DNA from: Pseudomonadota bacterium | GTDB taxonomy: Bacteria > Pseudomonadota > Alphaproteobacteria > Acetobacterales > Acetobacteraceae | Direction: 5' to 3' | Length of the DNA: 8,323 bases | NCBI GenBank assembly: GCA_021784255.1 | Contig: JAJXSZ010000127.1 | Span: 1-8,323 of the forward strand | Shown: in pieces, positions 1 to 6,139 of the stretch | Numbering within the stretch: the stretch's first letter is position 1 | How the letters are laid out: every line of letters starts with the position of its first letter | The notes under the pieces: model-generated | The model's database searches: none | Seen by the model: the letters and a program-made list of their open reading frames with translations, nothing else | What the model was told of the DNA's origin: nothing | Made by a program: the position numbers and the translations under genes

Positions 1-146
1 GCGGCATGGTCGCGGCGGTCGGGGTGTCGGCGTCGGCCGAGCGGATGGCGCCCGGGCGCGTGCCGGTGGTGGCCGCGGCGGTCCGCGCCACGGCGTCCCG
101 CATCGCCGAGCTGCTCGGCGGGGGGAGGGCGGCGGACCGGCCGTAA
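1..146 (+). CDS. 3' end of a probable IclR-family transcriptional regulator (5' truncated)
   Basis: An open frame runs in from the left edge (codons in phase from position 3) and stops at TAA 144-146, giving about 47 residues. The visible residues include MVAAVGVSASAERM, then a helix-like run (VVAAAVRATASRIAELLGG) and a short tail. This pattern, a V-A-A-(V/L)-x-V-S-x-(S/P) strand followed by an amphipathic C-terminal helix ending in a leucine/glycine turn, resembles the end of the IclR effector-binding domain. IclR proteins are helix-turn-helix regulators, usually controlling nearby catabolic genes. The DNA-binding part lies outside the window, so the assignment rests only on the tail. It is co-directional with the ThDP enzyme that starts 43 bp downstream and could be its regulator (inference). 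Another ligand-binding domain of similar fold remains possible. Confidence 0.5.
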   Translation, partial: GMVAAVGVSASAERMAPGRVPVVAAAVRATASRIAELLGGGRAADRP

Positions 147-189
147 GGTACAATATAAACGAAATCGTAACAAAAAAAGGAGGGTATCA
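147..189 (+). promoter_or_regulatory. A/T-rich leader with strong Shine-Dalgarno before the ThDP-enzyme gene
   Basis: This gap between the regulator stop and the next ATG is 29/43 A/T, in sharp contrast to its GC-rich surroundings. It contains TACAAT (149-154) overlapping TATAAA (154-159), either of which could serve as a -10 element, but no convincing -35 box lies 16-18 bp upstream. AAGGAGG at 177-183 sits 6 nt before ATG 190, an almost ideal ribosome binding site that fixes the start. The strong binding site is certain from sequence; promoter activity is a guess. Confidence 0.55.
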
Positions 190-1989
190 ATGGGCTCGAC
201 CGCTGTGATGAAGGGCGCGGATATCATCGTTGACTATCTGGCGCGCCAGCGAGTGCCCTATCTTTTCGGTGTGTGCGGGCATGGGAATGTCGGCTTTCTC
301 GACGCCGCGGCGCGGGCCGGCAACGCCATTCGCACCATCTCCGTGCACCACGAGCAGTCCGCCGGATACATGGCGGACGCGTACTACAAAGTCCGGCACG
401 AACCGGTCGCGACGTTCACCTCCTGCGGGCCGGGCTCGGCCAACCTCATCGTGGCGCTGGCGGCGGCGATGATGGACAGTTCGGCCTTTCTCGCCATTAC
501 CGGCAATGTGCCGACCAGTCAGTTCAACCGCATGCCCTTTCAGGAAACGGGAAGGTTTCACCAGGGCGATTTCCCTACGGTCGTTCGCCCCTATGTGAAA
601 CGAAGCTGGCAGCCGACGCGGGTGGACATGGTGCCGCTCGCGGTGCGCCAGGCCTGGGAAACGATGCTTGCGGGGCGGCCGGGGCCGGTCAACCTCGATG
701 TGCCGCTCAACGTCTTCGTCGAGGAGGCACAGGTCGAGCCGCCGCCAGTTTCAGCCCGATTTCGTAACGGTTCGCCGGGCGATCCCGCGGCACTCGCGCA
801 GGCACTCGCCATGCTGCTCGACGCCGTGCGGCCGGTGATCGTCGCCGGGCAGGGGGTGCTGCTGGCCGAAGCGGCCCCGGAGCTTGCCCGTTTCGCCGAG
901 CGCACCGCGATCCCGGTGGTGACGAGCCCCAACGGCAAGGGGGCGATCGACGACCGCCATGCGCTTGCGTTCGGTGCGATCGGCCGCAACGGCACGTTCG
1001 CGGCCAACGACGCCACCCGCCATGCCGACGTGATTCTCGCTCTCGGGTTTTCCTTCGACGACCGCGCGACCAGCGCCTGGCTCGATGGCTACACGTTCTC
1101 GATACCACCATCGCGGCTGGTCCAGATCGATATCGATCCGACCGAACTGGGCCGCAACTACCCCGCGGAACTCGCGATCCTCGGCGATGCGAAGGCCTCG
1201 CTCGCGCAGCTCGACGCGATGGCGGCAAGCAGGCTCGGCGGGCGCCGCGAGGGGCCGGCGGGCTGGTTCGATCGACTGCGGCGCGGGCGCGAGACGTGGC
1301 GCGCCTGGCAGGATGGGCGGGCGGCGTCAGACGCGCTGCCGCTGCGCCCGGAGCGGCTGATGCAGGCGCTCAACCGGGCCCTGCCGGAGAACGCGATCGT
1401 GGCCAGCGATGTCGGCGTGCACCATAACTGGGTCATCCAGCTGCTGGAGACGCGCCGGCCGCGCCAGCTCATCCATTCCTGGGGCTTCGCCGCGATGGGC
1501 TTCGCCACGTCGGGCATCCTCGGCGCCAAGCTCGCGGCACCCGACCGGCCCTGTGTGGCGATCGCCGGCGACGGCTCCTTCCTGATGACGCCGCACGCGC
1601 TGGCGACCGCGGTGGAGTACGACATTCCCGTCGTCTGGGTGGTGTGGAACAACCAGGGCTATTGCTCGATCCGCGATCTGCAGGTGGGGCTGTTCGGCGG
1701 ACGCGAGCTTGCGACCAGCTTCGCGCATGAGCGTTCGGGCGAGCTCTATTCGCCGGATTTTGCGGCGCTGGCCAAGGCGTTCGGCGTCGCCTCCCACCGC
1801 GTCGCGCATGCCAGCGAGATCGAGGATGCGATCGCCCATGCGGTGGCTGCGAACCGGCCTTATCTCGTCGAGGTGCCGGTGGACCGCGACGTGCGGCCGA
1901 TCGGCACCGGCAGCTGGGAGTTGCCGCCGTTGCCGCCGCCGCAGCCCAACTATGAAACGGCGCTGAAGCTCGCGGGGATGACGGCCTAG
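190..1989 (+). CDS. Thiamine-diphosphate-dependent enzyme, acetolactate synthase-like (COG0028 type)
   Basis: A 599-residue protein with the three-domain ThDP-enzyme plan: an N-terminal Pyr domain (about 1-175), a central Rossmann-like domain (about 190-345) and a C-terminal PP domain (about 375-570). The expected catalytic glutamate that activates the cofactor is E55 in HHEQSAGYMAD. The Mg/ThDP diphosphate motif is G460-D461-G462-S...N487-N488. The glycine-rich TSCGPGSANL segment after the Glu is also typical. The length fits catalytic subunits of acetohydroxyacid synthase and relatives (550-600 aa). After the NN motif the sequence reads QGYCSIRDLQ. By my manual alignment the Trp that gives biosynthetic AHAS its 2-ketobutyrate preference (W464 of E. 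coli AHAS II) is Leu497 here. No small regulatory subunit gene follows, which argues against housekeeping ilvB. A catabolic carboligase, decarboxylase or acyl-transferring relative is equally possible. The family is firm; the substrate is unknown. The start is set by the Shine-Dalgarno at 177-183. The gene faces cobT and ends at the first palindromic element. Confidence 0.88.
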   Translation: MGSTAVMKGADIIVDYLARQRVPYLFGVCGHGNVGFLDAAARAGNAIRTISVHHEQSAGYMADAYYKVRHEPVATFTSCGPGSANLIVALAAAMMDSSAFLAITGNVPTSQFNRMPFQETGRFHQGDFPTVVRPYVKRSWQPTRVDMVPLAVRQAWETMLAGRPGPVNLDVPLNVFVEEAQVEPPPVSARFRNGSPGDPAALAQALAMLLDAVRPVIVAGQGVLLAEAAPELARFAERTAIPVVTSPNGKGAIDDRHALAFGAIGRNGTFAANDATRHADVILALGFSFDDRATSAWLDGYTFSIPPSRLVQIDIDPTELGRNYPAELAILGDAKASLAQLDAMAASRLGGRREGPAGWFDRLRRGRETWRAWQDGRAASDALPLRPERLMQALNRALPENAIVASDVGVHHNWVIQLLETRRPRQLIHSWGFAAMGFATSGILGAKLAAPDRPCVAIAGDGSFLMTPHALATAVEYDIPVVWVVWNNQGYCSIRDLQVGLFGGRELATSFAHERSGELYSPDFAALAKAFGVASHRVAHASEIEDAIAHAVAANRPYLVEVPVDRDVRPIGTGSWELPPLPPPQPNYETALKLAGMTA

Positions 1990-2034
1990 AGCAATATCCG
2001 ACCAGATGGAATCATCTGGCCGGATTTCCTGCTC
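1989..2034. repeat. Palindromic hairpin element, copy 1 (dispersed-repeat-like, possible terminator)
   Basis: The inverted repeat has three nested arms: GAGCA (1989-1993) with TGCTC (2030-2034), ATCCG (1996-2000) with CGGAT (2021-2025), and CCAGATG (2002-2008) with CATCTGG (2013-2019) around a GAAT loop. One A/C mismatch separates the inner arms and a small asymmetric internal loop the outer ones. It starts on the last base of the ThDP-enzyme stop codon. There is no T-run after it, so it is not a canonical intrinsic terminator, but it could stop or stabilise transcripts from both sides. It looks like the short palindromic elements scattered between genes in many alphaproteobacterial genomes; that class assignment is from memory. 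Confidence 0.7.
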
Positions 2035-2059
2035 CAGGGAACTTAGGCTGTAGAGTGAT

Positions 2060-2089
2060 ATCCGATCCGATGATGCCATCGGGTCGGAT
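2060..2089. repeat. Palindromic hairpin element, copy 2 (related to copy 1)
   Basis: A 13-bp stem pairs 2060-2072 with 2077-2089 (ATCCGA/TCGGAT outside, CCGATG/CATCGG inside, with one G-T wobble at 2066/2083) around a 4-nt ATGC loop. The upstream flank TAGAGTGATATCCGA resembles TAGAGCAATATCCGA that opens copy 1, so the two are diverged relatives rather than unrelated hairpins. It lies 6 bp beyond the cobT stop codon on the minus strand and so could act as the 3' end structure of the cobS-cobT transcript. No T-tract is visible on either strand. Confidence 0.7.
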
Positions 2090-2095
2090 GCGGCC

Positions 2096-3985
2096 CTAGG
2101 CGACGAGCGGCGCGCGCTCGATGCTGGCGCGCGCCCAGGCCGCGGCCTCGTCCTCGTCGAACAGTTCCGCGAGCTTCTTCATCATCGTGCCACCCAGTTC
2201 CTCGGCGTCGACGATGGTGACGGCCCGGCGGTAGTAGCGCGTGACGTCGTGGCCGATGCCGATGGCGATGAGTTCGACGAGTTCGCGGCTTTCGATATCG
2301 CGGATCACCTCGCGCAGGTGCTTCTCGAGGTAATTGCCGGGGTTGACCGAGAGGGTGGAATCATCCACCGGCGCGCCGTCGGAGATCACCATCAGGATGC
2401 GCCGGTGCTCGGAGCGCGCGAGCAGGCGGCGATAGGCCCAGAGCAGCGCCTCGCCGTCGATGTTCTCTTTCAGCAGGCCTTCGCGCAGCATCAGCCCGAG
2501 ATTCTTGCGCGCGCGGCGCCACGGGGCGTCCGCGGCTTTGTAGATGATGTGGCGCAGATCGTTGAGGCGGCCGGGGTTGCGCGGCTTGCCGTCGGTGACC
2601 CAGCGCTCGCGGCTCTGCCCGCCCTTCCAGGCGCGCGTGGTGAAGCCGAGCACCTCGACCTTCACCGCGCAGCGCTCGAGCGTGCGGGCAAGGATGTCGC
2701 CGCACATCGCCGCGACGGTGATCGGCCGCCCGCGCATCGAGCCCGAGTTGTCGATCAGCAGCGTCACCACCGTGTCGCGGAACTCGGTGTCGCGCTCGCG
2801 CTTGTAGGAGAGCGCCAGCAGCGGGTTGACGACGACGCGGGCGAGCCGGCCGGCATCGAGCAATCCCTCGTCGAGGTCGAAATCCCAGGCGCGTGTCTGC
2901 TGCGCGAGCAGCCGGCGCTGCAGGCGGTTGGCGAGCTTGGCGACGACGCCCTGCAGGTTCTGCAGTTGCTGGTCGAGCTGCTGGCGCAGGCGCGTCAGCT
3001 CCTCGGCGTCGCAGAGATCCTCGGCCGCGATTTCCTCGTCGAAGGCGCGGGTGTAGGGGCGATACAGATTCTCGTTGTCGGGCAGCAACGTGTCGCGGCG
3101 CGGCTGCGGGCCGCCGGGACGGTCCTCGCCTTCGGCCGCAGCGAGGTCTTCCTCGGCGTCCTCCGCTCCCTCGTCGTCGGCGGCCTCGCCCTCCATGTCC
3201 TCGGGCTGGGCGCCGAGCATGGATTCCGCGTCGGACTGCGACTGTCCTTCGCTGTCGGGCGTGTTGTCCTGCTCGCCCGACTGCTCCGAACCTTCCTCGC
3301 CGCCCTCGCCCTGTTCCGGTTCTGCATCGGCCTCGGCCTCGGCGAGGTCCATCGCGGCGAGCAGGCGGCGGGCGGCGCGGGCGAACTGCGACTGATCCGC
3401 CTGATCGCGCGCCATCTCGTCGAGCGCCGCCTCGGCGCGCTCGCCCAGACTGCCGCGCCAGAGATCGAGCACGGGCCGGGCGGCGGCCGGGGCCTTCTGG
3501 CCCGACATGCGCTCGCGCGCGAGCAGCGCCAGCGCCGCTTCGACCGGCATCTGGTCCTTGCGCGTCATGCGGTCGTAGCCCTCCGCCTCGCATTCCTCCG
3601 CGAGACGGGCGTCGAGGTTGGCGGCGACACCTTCCATGTGTTGCGAGCCCAGCACCTCGACGCGCGCCTGCTCGAGCGCGTCATAGACGTCGCGTGCCTC
3701 GCGACGGGCGGGCATGCGGGCGTTGTGGATCGCGTCGTCGTGGTGTCTGAGGCGCAGCGCGATGCTGTCGGCGGCGCCGCGCAGCTTCGCCATTTCCGCC
3801 GGCGGCAGGGCGCGCGTCGGCAGTGGCAGGCGCGCGCGCTTGCCGGCGAGCCCGTGCGGCCCGGGCTGGAAGGCGACCTGGACGTCGTCCTGCTGGGCGA
3901 GGGCGCGCAACGCGCCGGCGGTCGCGCGCTTGAAGTCCTCCGCCCGGCTGGCGTCCTTGGCGTTGCCGCCGCTGCTGGCGCTCAT
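2096..3985 (-). CDS. cobT: Cobaltochelatase subunit CobT (VWA/MIDAS protein)
   Basis: This 629-aa protein is the VWA-domain partner of the CobN-CobS-CobT chelatase, which inserts Co2+ into hydrogenobyrinic acid a,c-diamide in the aerobic cobalamin pathway, at the cost of ATP, in the cytoplasm. The N-terminal CobT region (about 1-210) contains the family-typical RHHDDAIHN and YDRMTRKDQMP segments. A strongly acidic linker rich in Glu, Asp, Gln and Ser spans about 215-297. A conserved central block with LYRPYTRAFDEE and RAWDFDLDEG leads to the C-terminal VWA domain (about 405-629). Its metal-ion-dependent adhesion site reads D412-N-S414-G-S416, followed by the late D536 in SDGAP. The length is normal for the family (about 600-640 aa). 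The ATG at 3985 lies 7 bp after the cobS stop, so the two genes are almost certainly one transcript. The ribosome binding site is weak, suggesting translational coupling. No frameshift or missing motif is seen. Confidence 0.96.
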   Translation of the reverse strand: MSASSGGNAKDASRAEDFKRATAGALRALAQQDDVQVAFQPGPHGLAGKRARLPLPTRALPPAEMAKLRGAADSIALRLRHHDDAIHNARMPARREARDVYDALEQARVEVLGSQHMEGVAANLDARLAEECEAEGYDRMTRKDQMPVEAALALLARERMSGQKAPAAARPVLDLWRGSLGERAEAALDEMARDQADQSQFARAARRLLAAMDLAEAEADAEPEQGEGGEEGSEQSGEQDNTPDSEGQSQSDAESMLGAQPEDMEGEAADDEGAEDAEEDLAAAEGEDRPGGPQPRRDTLLPDNENLYRPYTRAFDEEIAAEDLCDAEELTRLRQQLDQQLQNLQGVVAKLANRLQRRLLAQQTRAWDFDLDEGLLDAGRLARVVVNPLLALSYKRERDTEFRDTVVTLLIDNSGSMRGRPITVAAMCGDILARTLERCAVKVEVLGFTTRAWKGGQSRERWVTDGKPRNPGRLNDLRHIIYKAADAPWRRARKNLGLMLREGLLKENIDGEALLWAYRRLLARSEHRRILMVISDGAPVDDSTLSVNPGNYLEKHLREVIRDIESRELVELIAIGIGHDVTRYYRRAVTIVDAEELGGTMMKKLAELFDEDEAAAWARASIERAPLVA

Positions 3986-3992
3986 GCGCCGG

Positions 3993-5003
3993 TTACGCGA
4001 CCTTGCGCGGCATCACGCCGGTCGGCACCTCCTCGTTGAAGCAGCGCTGGTAGTATTCCGCCACCGTGCTGCGTTCCGCCTCGTCGCACTTGTTGAGGAA
4101 GGTGAGGCGGAAGGCGAAACCCACATCGCCGAAGATCCGCGCGTTCTCCGCCCAGGTGATGACGGTGCGCGGCGACATCACGGTGCTGATGTCGCCGGCG
4201 ATGAAGCCGGCGCGGGTGAGATCGGCGAGCGCCACCATCGCCTCGATGCGCTTCTTGGCGGCCTTGTCGGCGGGGTCGATGCCCATCTTCGCCATCACGA
4301 TCTCGGTCTCCTGGCCGTGCGGCAGGTAGTTGAGCGTGGCGACGATGTTCCAGCGGTCCATCTGGCCCTGATTGATCTGCTGGGTGCCGTGATAGAGGCC
4401 GGTGGTGTCGCCGAGGCCCACCGTGTTGGCGGTGGAGAACAGGCGGAACGAGGGGTGCGGGCGAATGACGCGGTTCTGGTCGAGCAGGGTCAGCTTGCCT
4501 TCGACCTCGAGCACGCGCTGGATCACGAACATCACGTCCGGGCGGCCGGCGTCGTACTCGTCGAACACCAGCGCGCAGGCGTGCTGCAGCGCCCAGGGCA
4601 GGATCCCCTCGCGGAACTCGGTGACCTGCTTGCCGTCGCGCAGCACGATCGCGTCCTTGCCGATCAGGTCGATGCGGCTGATGTGGCTGTCGAGGTTGAC
4701 GCGGATGCATGGCCAGTTGAGGCGGGCGGCGACCTGCTCGATATGCGTCGATTTGCCGGTGCCGTGATAGCCCTGAATCATCACGCGGCGGTTGAAGGCG
4801 AAGCCGGCGAGGATCGCCAGCGTCGTTTCGCGATCGAAGCGGTATGCCGCGTCGATATCGGGCACGTGCTCGGTCTTCACCGAGAAGGCCGGGACCTTCA
4901 TGTCGGAGTCGATGCCGAACGCCTCGCGGGCCAAGACCTGCGTGTCAGGCAGGCTGATCTCGGCGGTGGGCTTCGCTTCGGCGATGGCGGCAACCTTGTT
5001 CAT
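3993..5003 (-). CDS. cobS: Cobaltochelatase subunit CobS (AAA+ ATPase)
   Basis: This 336-aa MoxR/MgCh-type AAA+ ATPase powers cobalt insertion with CobT and CobN in aerobic B12 synthesis. Walker A is G78-YHGTG-K84-S-T86. Walker B is VFDE around D148-E149. A sensor-1-like Asn lies in FSTANT, and the family block GLYHGTQQINQGQMDRW follows. The length agrees with known CobS proteins (about 330 aa). The frame is also open from a TTG at 5024, which would add seven residues. I prefer the ATG at 5003 because AGGA (5017-5014) lies 10 nt upstream of it, whereas no such signal precedes the TTG, and because the protein from the ATG matches the family length. The gene lies upstream of cobT with a 7-bp gap and downstream of the J-domain gene. 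A tandem 16-bp repeat abuts the ribosome binding site. Confidence 0.96.
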   Translation of the reverse strand: MNKVAAIAEAKPTAEISLPDTQVLAREAFGIDSDMKVPAFSVKTEHVPDIDAAYRFDRETTLAILAGFAFNRRVMIQGYHGTGKSTHIEQVAARLNWPCIRVNLDSHISRIDLIGKDAIVLRDGKQVTEFREGILPWALQHACALVFDEYDAGRPDVMFVIQRVLEVEGKLTLLDQNRVIRPHPSFRLFSTANTVGLGDTTGLYHGTQQINQGQMDRWNIVATLNYLPHGQETEIVMAKMGIDPADKAAKKRIEAMVALADLTRAGFIAGDISTVMSPRTVITWAENARIFGDVGFAFRLTFLNKCDEAERSTVAEYYQRCFNEEVPTGVMPRKVA

Positions 5004-5017
5004 CGGCACAACATCCT

Positions 5018-5081
5018 GGGGCAAAGAAATCCGGGGGCAAAGAAATCCGGGGACGAAGAAATCCGGAGGCGACGAAATCCG
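5018..5081. repeat. Four-copy 16-bp tandem direct repeat in the cobS leader
   Basis: Four consecutive units start at 5018, 5034, 5050 and 5066 with an exact period of 16 bp. Units 1 and 2 are identical (GGGGCAAAGAAATCCG). Unit 3 differs from them at two positions and unit 4 at three. The invariant core GAAATCCG occurs at 5026, 5042, 5058 and 5074. The array begins one base upstream of the AGGA ribosome-binding motif of cobS, so if the J-protein/cobS region is one transcript, the RNA carries repeats of CGGATTTCTTTGCCCC just before the cobS start. The period is not a multiple of three and no gene is predicted across it. The two identical copies imply recent duplication. Confidence 0.9.
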
Positions 5082-5115
5082 GCGCGGGCGGCCAGGGGGC
5101 GCGGAGGATACGCTC

Positions 5116-5146
5116 CCGGCGGGGGAATGGGAAACCCCGGCGCCGG
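5116..5146 (-). terminator. GC-rich hairpin after the J-domain gene (terminator-like, no U-tract)
   Basis: CCGGCG (5116-5121) pairs with CGCCGG (5141-5146) and GGGG (5122-5125) with CCCC (5135-5138), with a 2-nt bulge (5139-5140) and a 9-nt loop. On the minus strand the structure begins 8 nt past the J-protein stop codon (5157-5155). A run of T does not follow, so it may be a weak or factor-dependent terminator or an RNA-stabilising structure between the J-protein and cobS coding regions. Confidence 0.4.
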
Positions 5147-5154
5147 GCCTGGCG

Positions 5155-5724
5155 TCACGCCGAGGTGGCTGGAGCCGGGGCGAGATGCGAGCGGATCGCC
5201 GCGTAGGCGAGGTTGATATGCTTGAGGCGTTCCTCGGCGCCGGTATCGTCGGGGTTCGCGTCGGGGTGGTGCTGCTTGGCCAGTTCCTTGTAGCGGGTCT
5301 TGAGGATGTCCATGGTCAGCGGCCAGGACAGTCCCAGCGTCCGCAGCGGCTCGCGCAGTTCCGTCGGCGCCGCGTCGGCCTCGCGGCGGGCGCGGGCCTG
5401 GTCGAACTCGAACAGCCGCAGCGGGTCGTTCAGCAGGGAGGCGTCGAACGAGGCGCCGAGCCGGCCGAGGGGCCAGGTCGGGCGACCCCAGGCGGTGTCG
5501 GCGCGCAGCTCGGCCTCGATCTGCGCCGGGCTCATGCCTTTGTAGTAGTCCCATGCAGCGTTGTAGCCGCGCACGTGCTGGAGGCAGAACCACCAGTAGT
5601 CGCGCAGGTTGCTGCGCGACTTGGGCGCGCGGAATTCCCCCGCGGCGGCGCAGCCCGGCATGTCGCAGGCCTGGCCGGGTGCGTCGGGGTCCGGCGCAAA
5701 GGCACGGGGAGCACGGCGTCGCAT
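5155..5724 (-). CDS. J-domain (DnaJ-like) protein with N-terminal Cys/His cluster
   Basis: A 189-aa protein with the J domain at its C-terminus (about 134-185) rather than the N-terminus. The Hsp70-stimulating tripeptide is H153-P154-D155 within KQHHPDANPD, followed by a typical helix III/IV (EERLKHINLAYAAI). The N-terminal part carries C20-x4-C25 and C47-x2-H50 (DMPGC, then WWFCLQH), spaced like a small zinc site. I recall the same Cys/His pattern and the RAPKSR...YWWFCLxHV block in short alphaproteobacterial J proteins encoded beside cobS. There is no G/F region or canonical four-repeat DnaJ zinc finger, so this is not the general DnaJ. It presumably recruits DnaK to specific clients. ATG 5724 is preferred because AAAGGGA lies just upstream. 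An in-frame ATG at 5814 would add 30 residues unlike the family and would overlap the upstream part of the bolA leader. The gene is divergent from bolA and upstream of cobS on the same strand. Confidence 0.85.
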   Translation of the reverse strand: MRRRAPRAFAPDPDAPGQACDMPGCAAAGEFRAPKSRSNLRDYWWFCLQHVRGYNAAWDYYKGMSPAQIEAELRADTAWGRPTWPLGRLGASFDASLLNDPLRLFEFDQARARREADAAPTELREPLRTLGLSWPLTMDILKTRYKELAKQHHPDANPDDTGAEERLKHINLAYAAIRSHLAPAPATSA

Positions 5725-5830
5725 CGTCCCTTTATCACGATGCAGAAGCCTGTATGCAAACAGGGTTTTCGCAACCCCGGCATGGGCTCGAAAGGGGTTG
5801 GCGGCGGCGGGCATGGAACGGGAGATACCG
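5725..5830. promoter_or_regulatory. Divergent intergenic region between the J-protein gene and bolA
   Basis: These 106 bp separate two divergently read genes and must carry both start regions if each has its own promoter. Two small overlapping inverted repeats are visible: CCTGT (5749-5753) with ACAGG (5760-5764), and GGGTT (5763-5767) with AACCC (5773-5777). They share two bases and so could form as alternative stems. On the minus strand TTGCAT and TGATAA are 16 nt apart, but this pair lies so close to the J-protein ATG that the message would be nearly leaderless. No clear plus-strand sigma-70 promoter stands out. The intergenic nature is sure; the elements are tentative. Confidence 0.3.
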
Positions 5831-6139
5831 ATGAGTGGACGGGCGGAGCGAATGGAGGGGTTATTGCGGGCGGCGTTCGCGCCCTCGTTGCTGGCGATCG
5901 AGGACCAGAGCGGGCGGCATGCGCACCATGCCGGCGCGCGGGTCGGCGGCGCGCCGGCGGTGGGCGAGACGCATTACCGGATCGCCATGGTCGCCGCGGC
6001 GTTCGAGGGGCGCTCGCGTGTCGAGCGGCAGCGGGCGGTGCACGCCGCCCTGGCCGCCGAGTTCGCCACCGGGCTGCACGCGCTGAGCCTGGTGTTGCGC
6101 ACGCCCGTGGAAGCCCGGGCCGCGGATCGCCCGACGTGA
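5831..6139 (+). CDS. bolA: BolA family protein
   Basis: A 102-aa protein of typical BolA size with the class II KH-like fold signature: an N-terminal helix (RMEGLLRAAFAPSLLAIEDQS), a strand with HAHH, THYRIAMVAAAFEGRSRVERQRAVHAAL in the core, and the C-terminal HALSL motif that ends most BolA proteins. BolA proteins partner with monothiol glutaredoxins through a shared [2Fe-2S] cluster and act in iron homeostasis, stress and envelope shape; which applies here is not visible. The start at 5831 is supported by GGGAG (5819-5823) 7 nt upstream. An in-frame ATG at 5813 would add only six residues and lacks a better site. The gene is divergent from the J-protein gene and its stop overlaps the amidase start. 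The RHR/VY segment reads ERQRAVH, a mild deviation. Confidence 0.92.
   Translation: MSGRAERMEGLLRAAFAPSLLAIEDQSGRHAHHAGARVGGAPAVGETHYRIAMVAAAFEGRSRVERQRAVHAALAAEFATGLHALSLVLRTPVEARAADRPT

Noticed and set aside
1989..2089. Paired hairpins as attachment sites or insertion-sequence ends
   Set aside because: No transposase or integrase, no target-site duplication and no cargo lie between them. They fit short intergenic palindromes better.
2249..4039. A 596-codon open frame on the plus strand, antisense to cobT
   Set aside because: It mirrors cobT almost exactly, its composition (Ala, Arg, Gly, Leu, Val with no recognisable domain) is that expected of the complement of a GC-rich gene, and cobT carries all family motifs. 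It is a shadow frame.
5018..5081. Tandem repeat as a CRISPR array
   Set aside because: The units are contiguous 16-mers without spacers and no cas gene is present.
4990..5154. Possible cobalamin riboswitch upstream of cobS
   Set aside because: The spacer is only about 150 bp, is occupied by the tandem repeat and a hairpin, and I see no B12-box-like sequence. The usual aptamer is longer than the available unexplained sequence.
5609..5830. N-terminal extension of BolA (frame open from 5609)
   Set aside because: The added sequence is antisense to the J-protein gene and unlike any BolA. ATG 5831 has a suitable ribosome binding site and gives the usual size of about 100 aa.
4792..6135. Upstream extension of the amidase reading frame (would make a 925-aa protein)
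   Set aside because: The extra part crosses cobS, the repeat array, the J-protein gene and bolA in other frames, has low-complexity content and no domain. GTG 6136 gives a normal amidase length.
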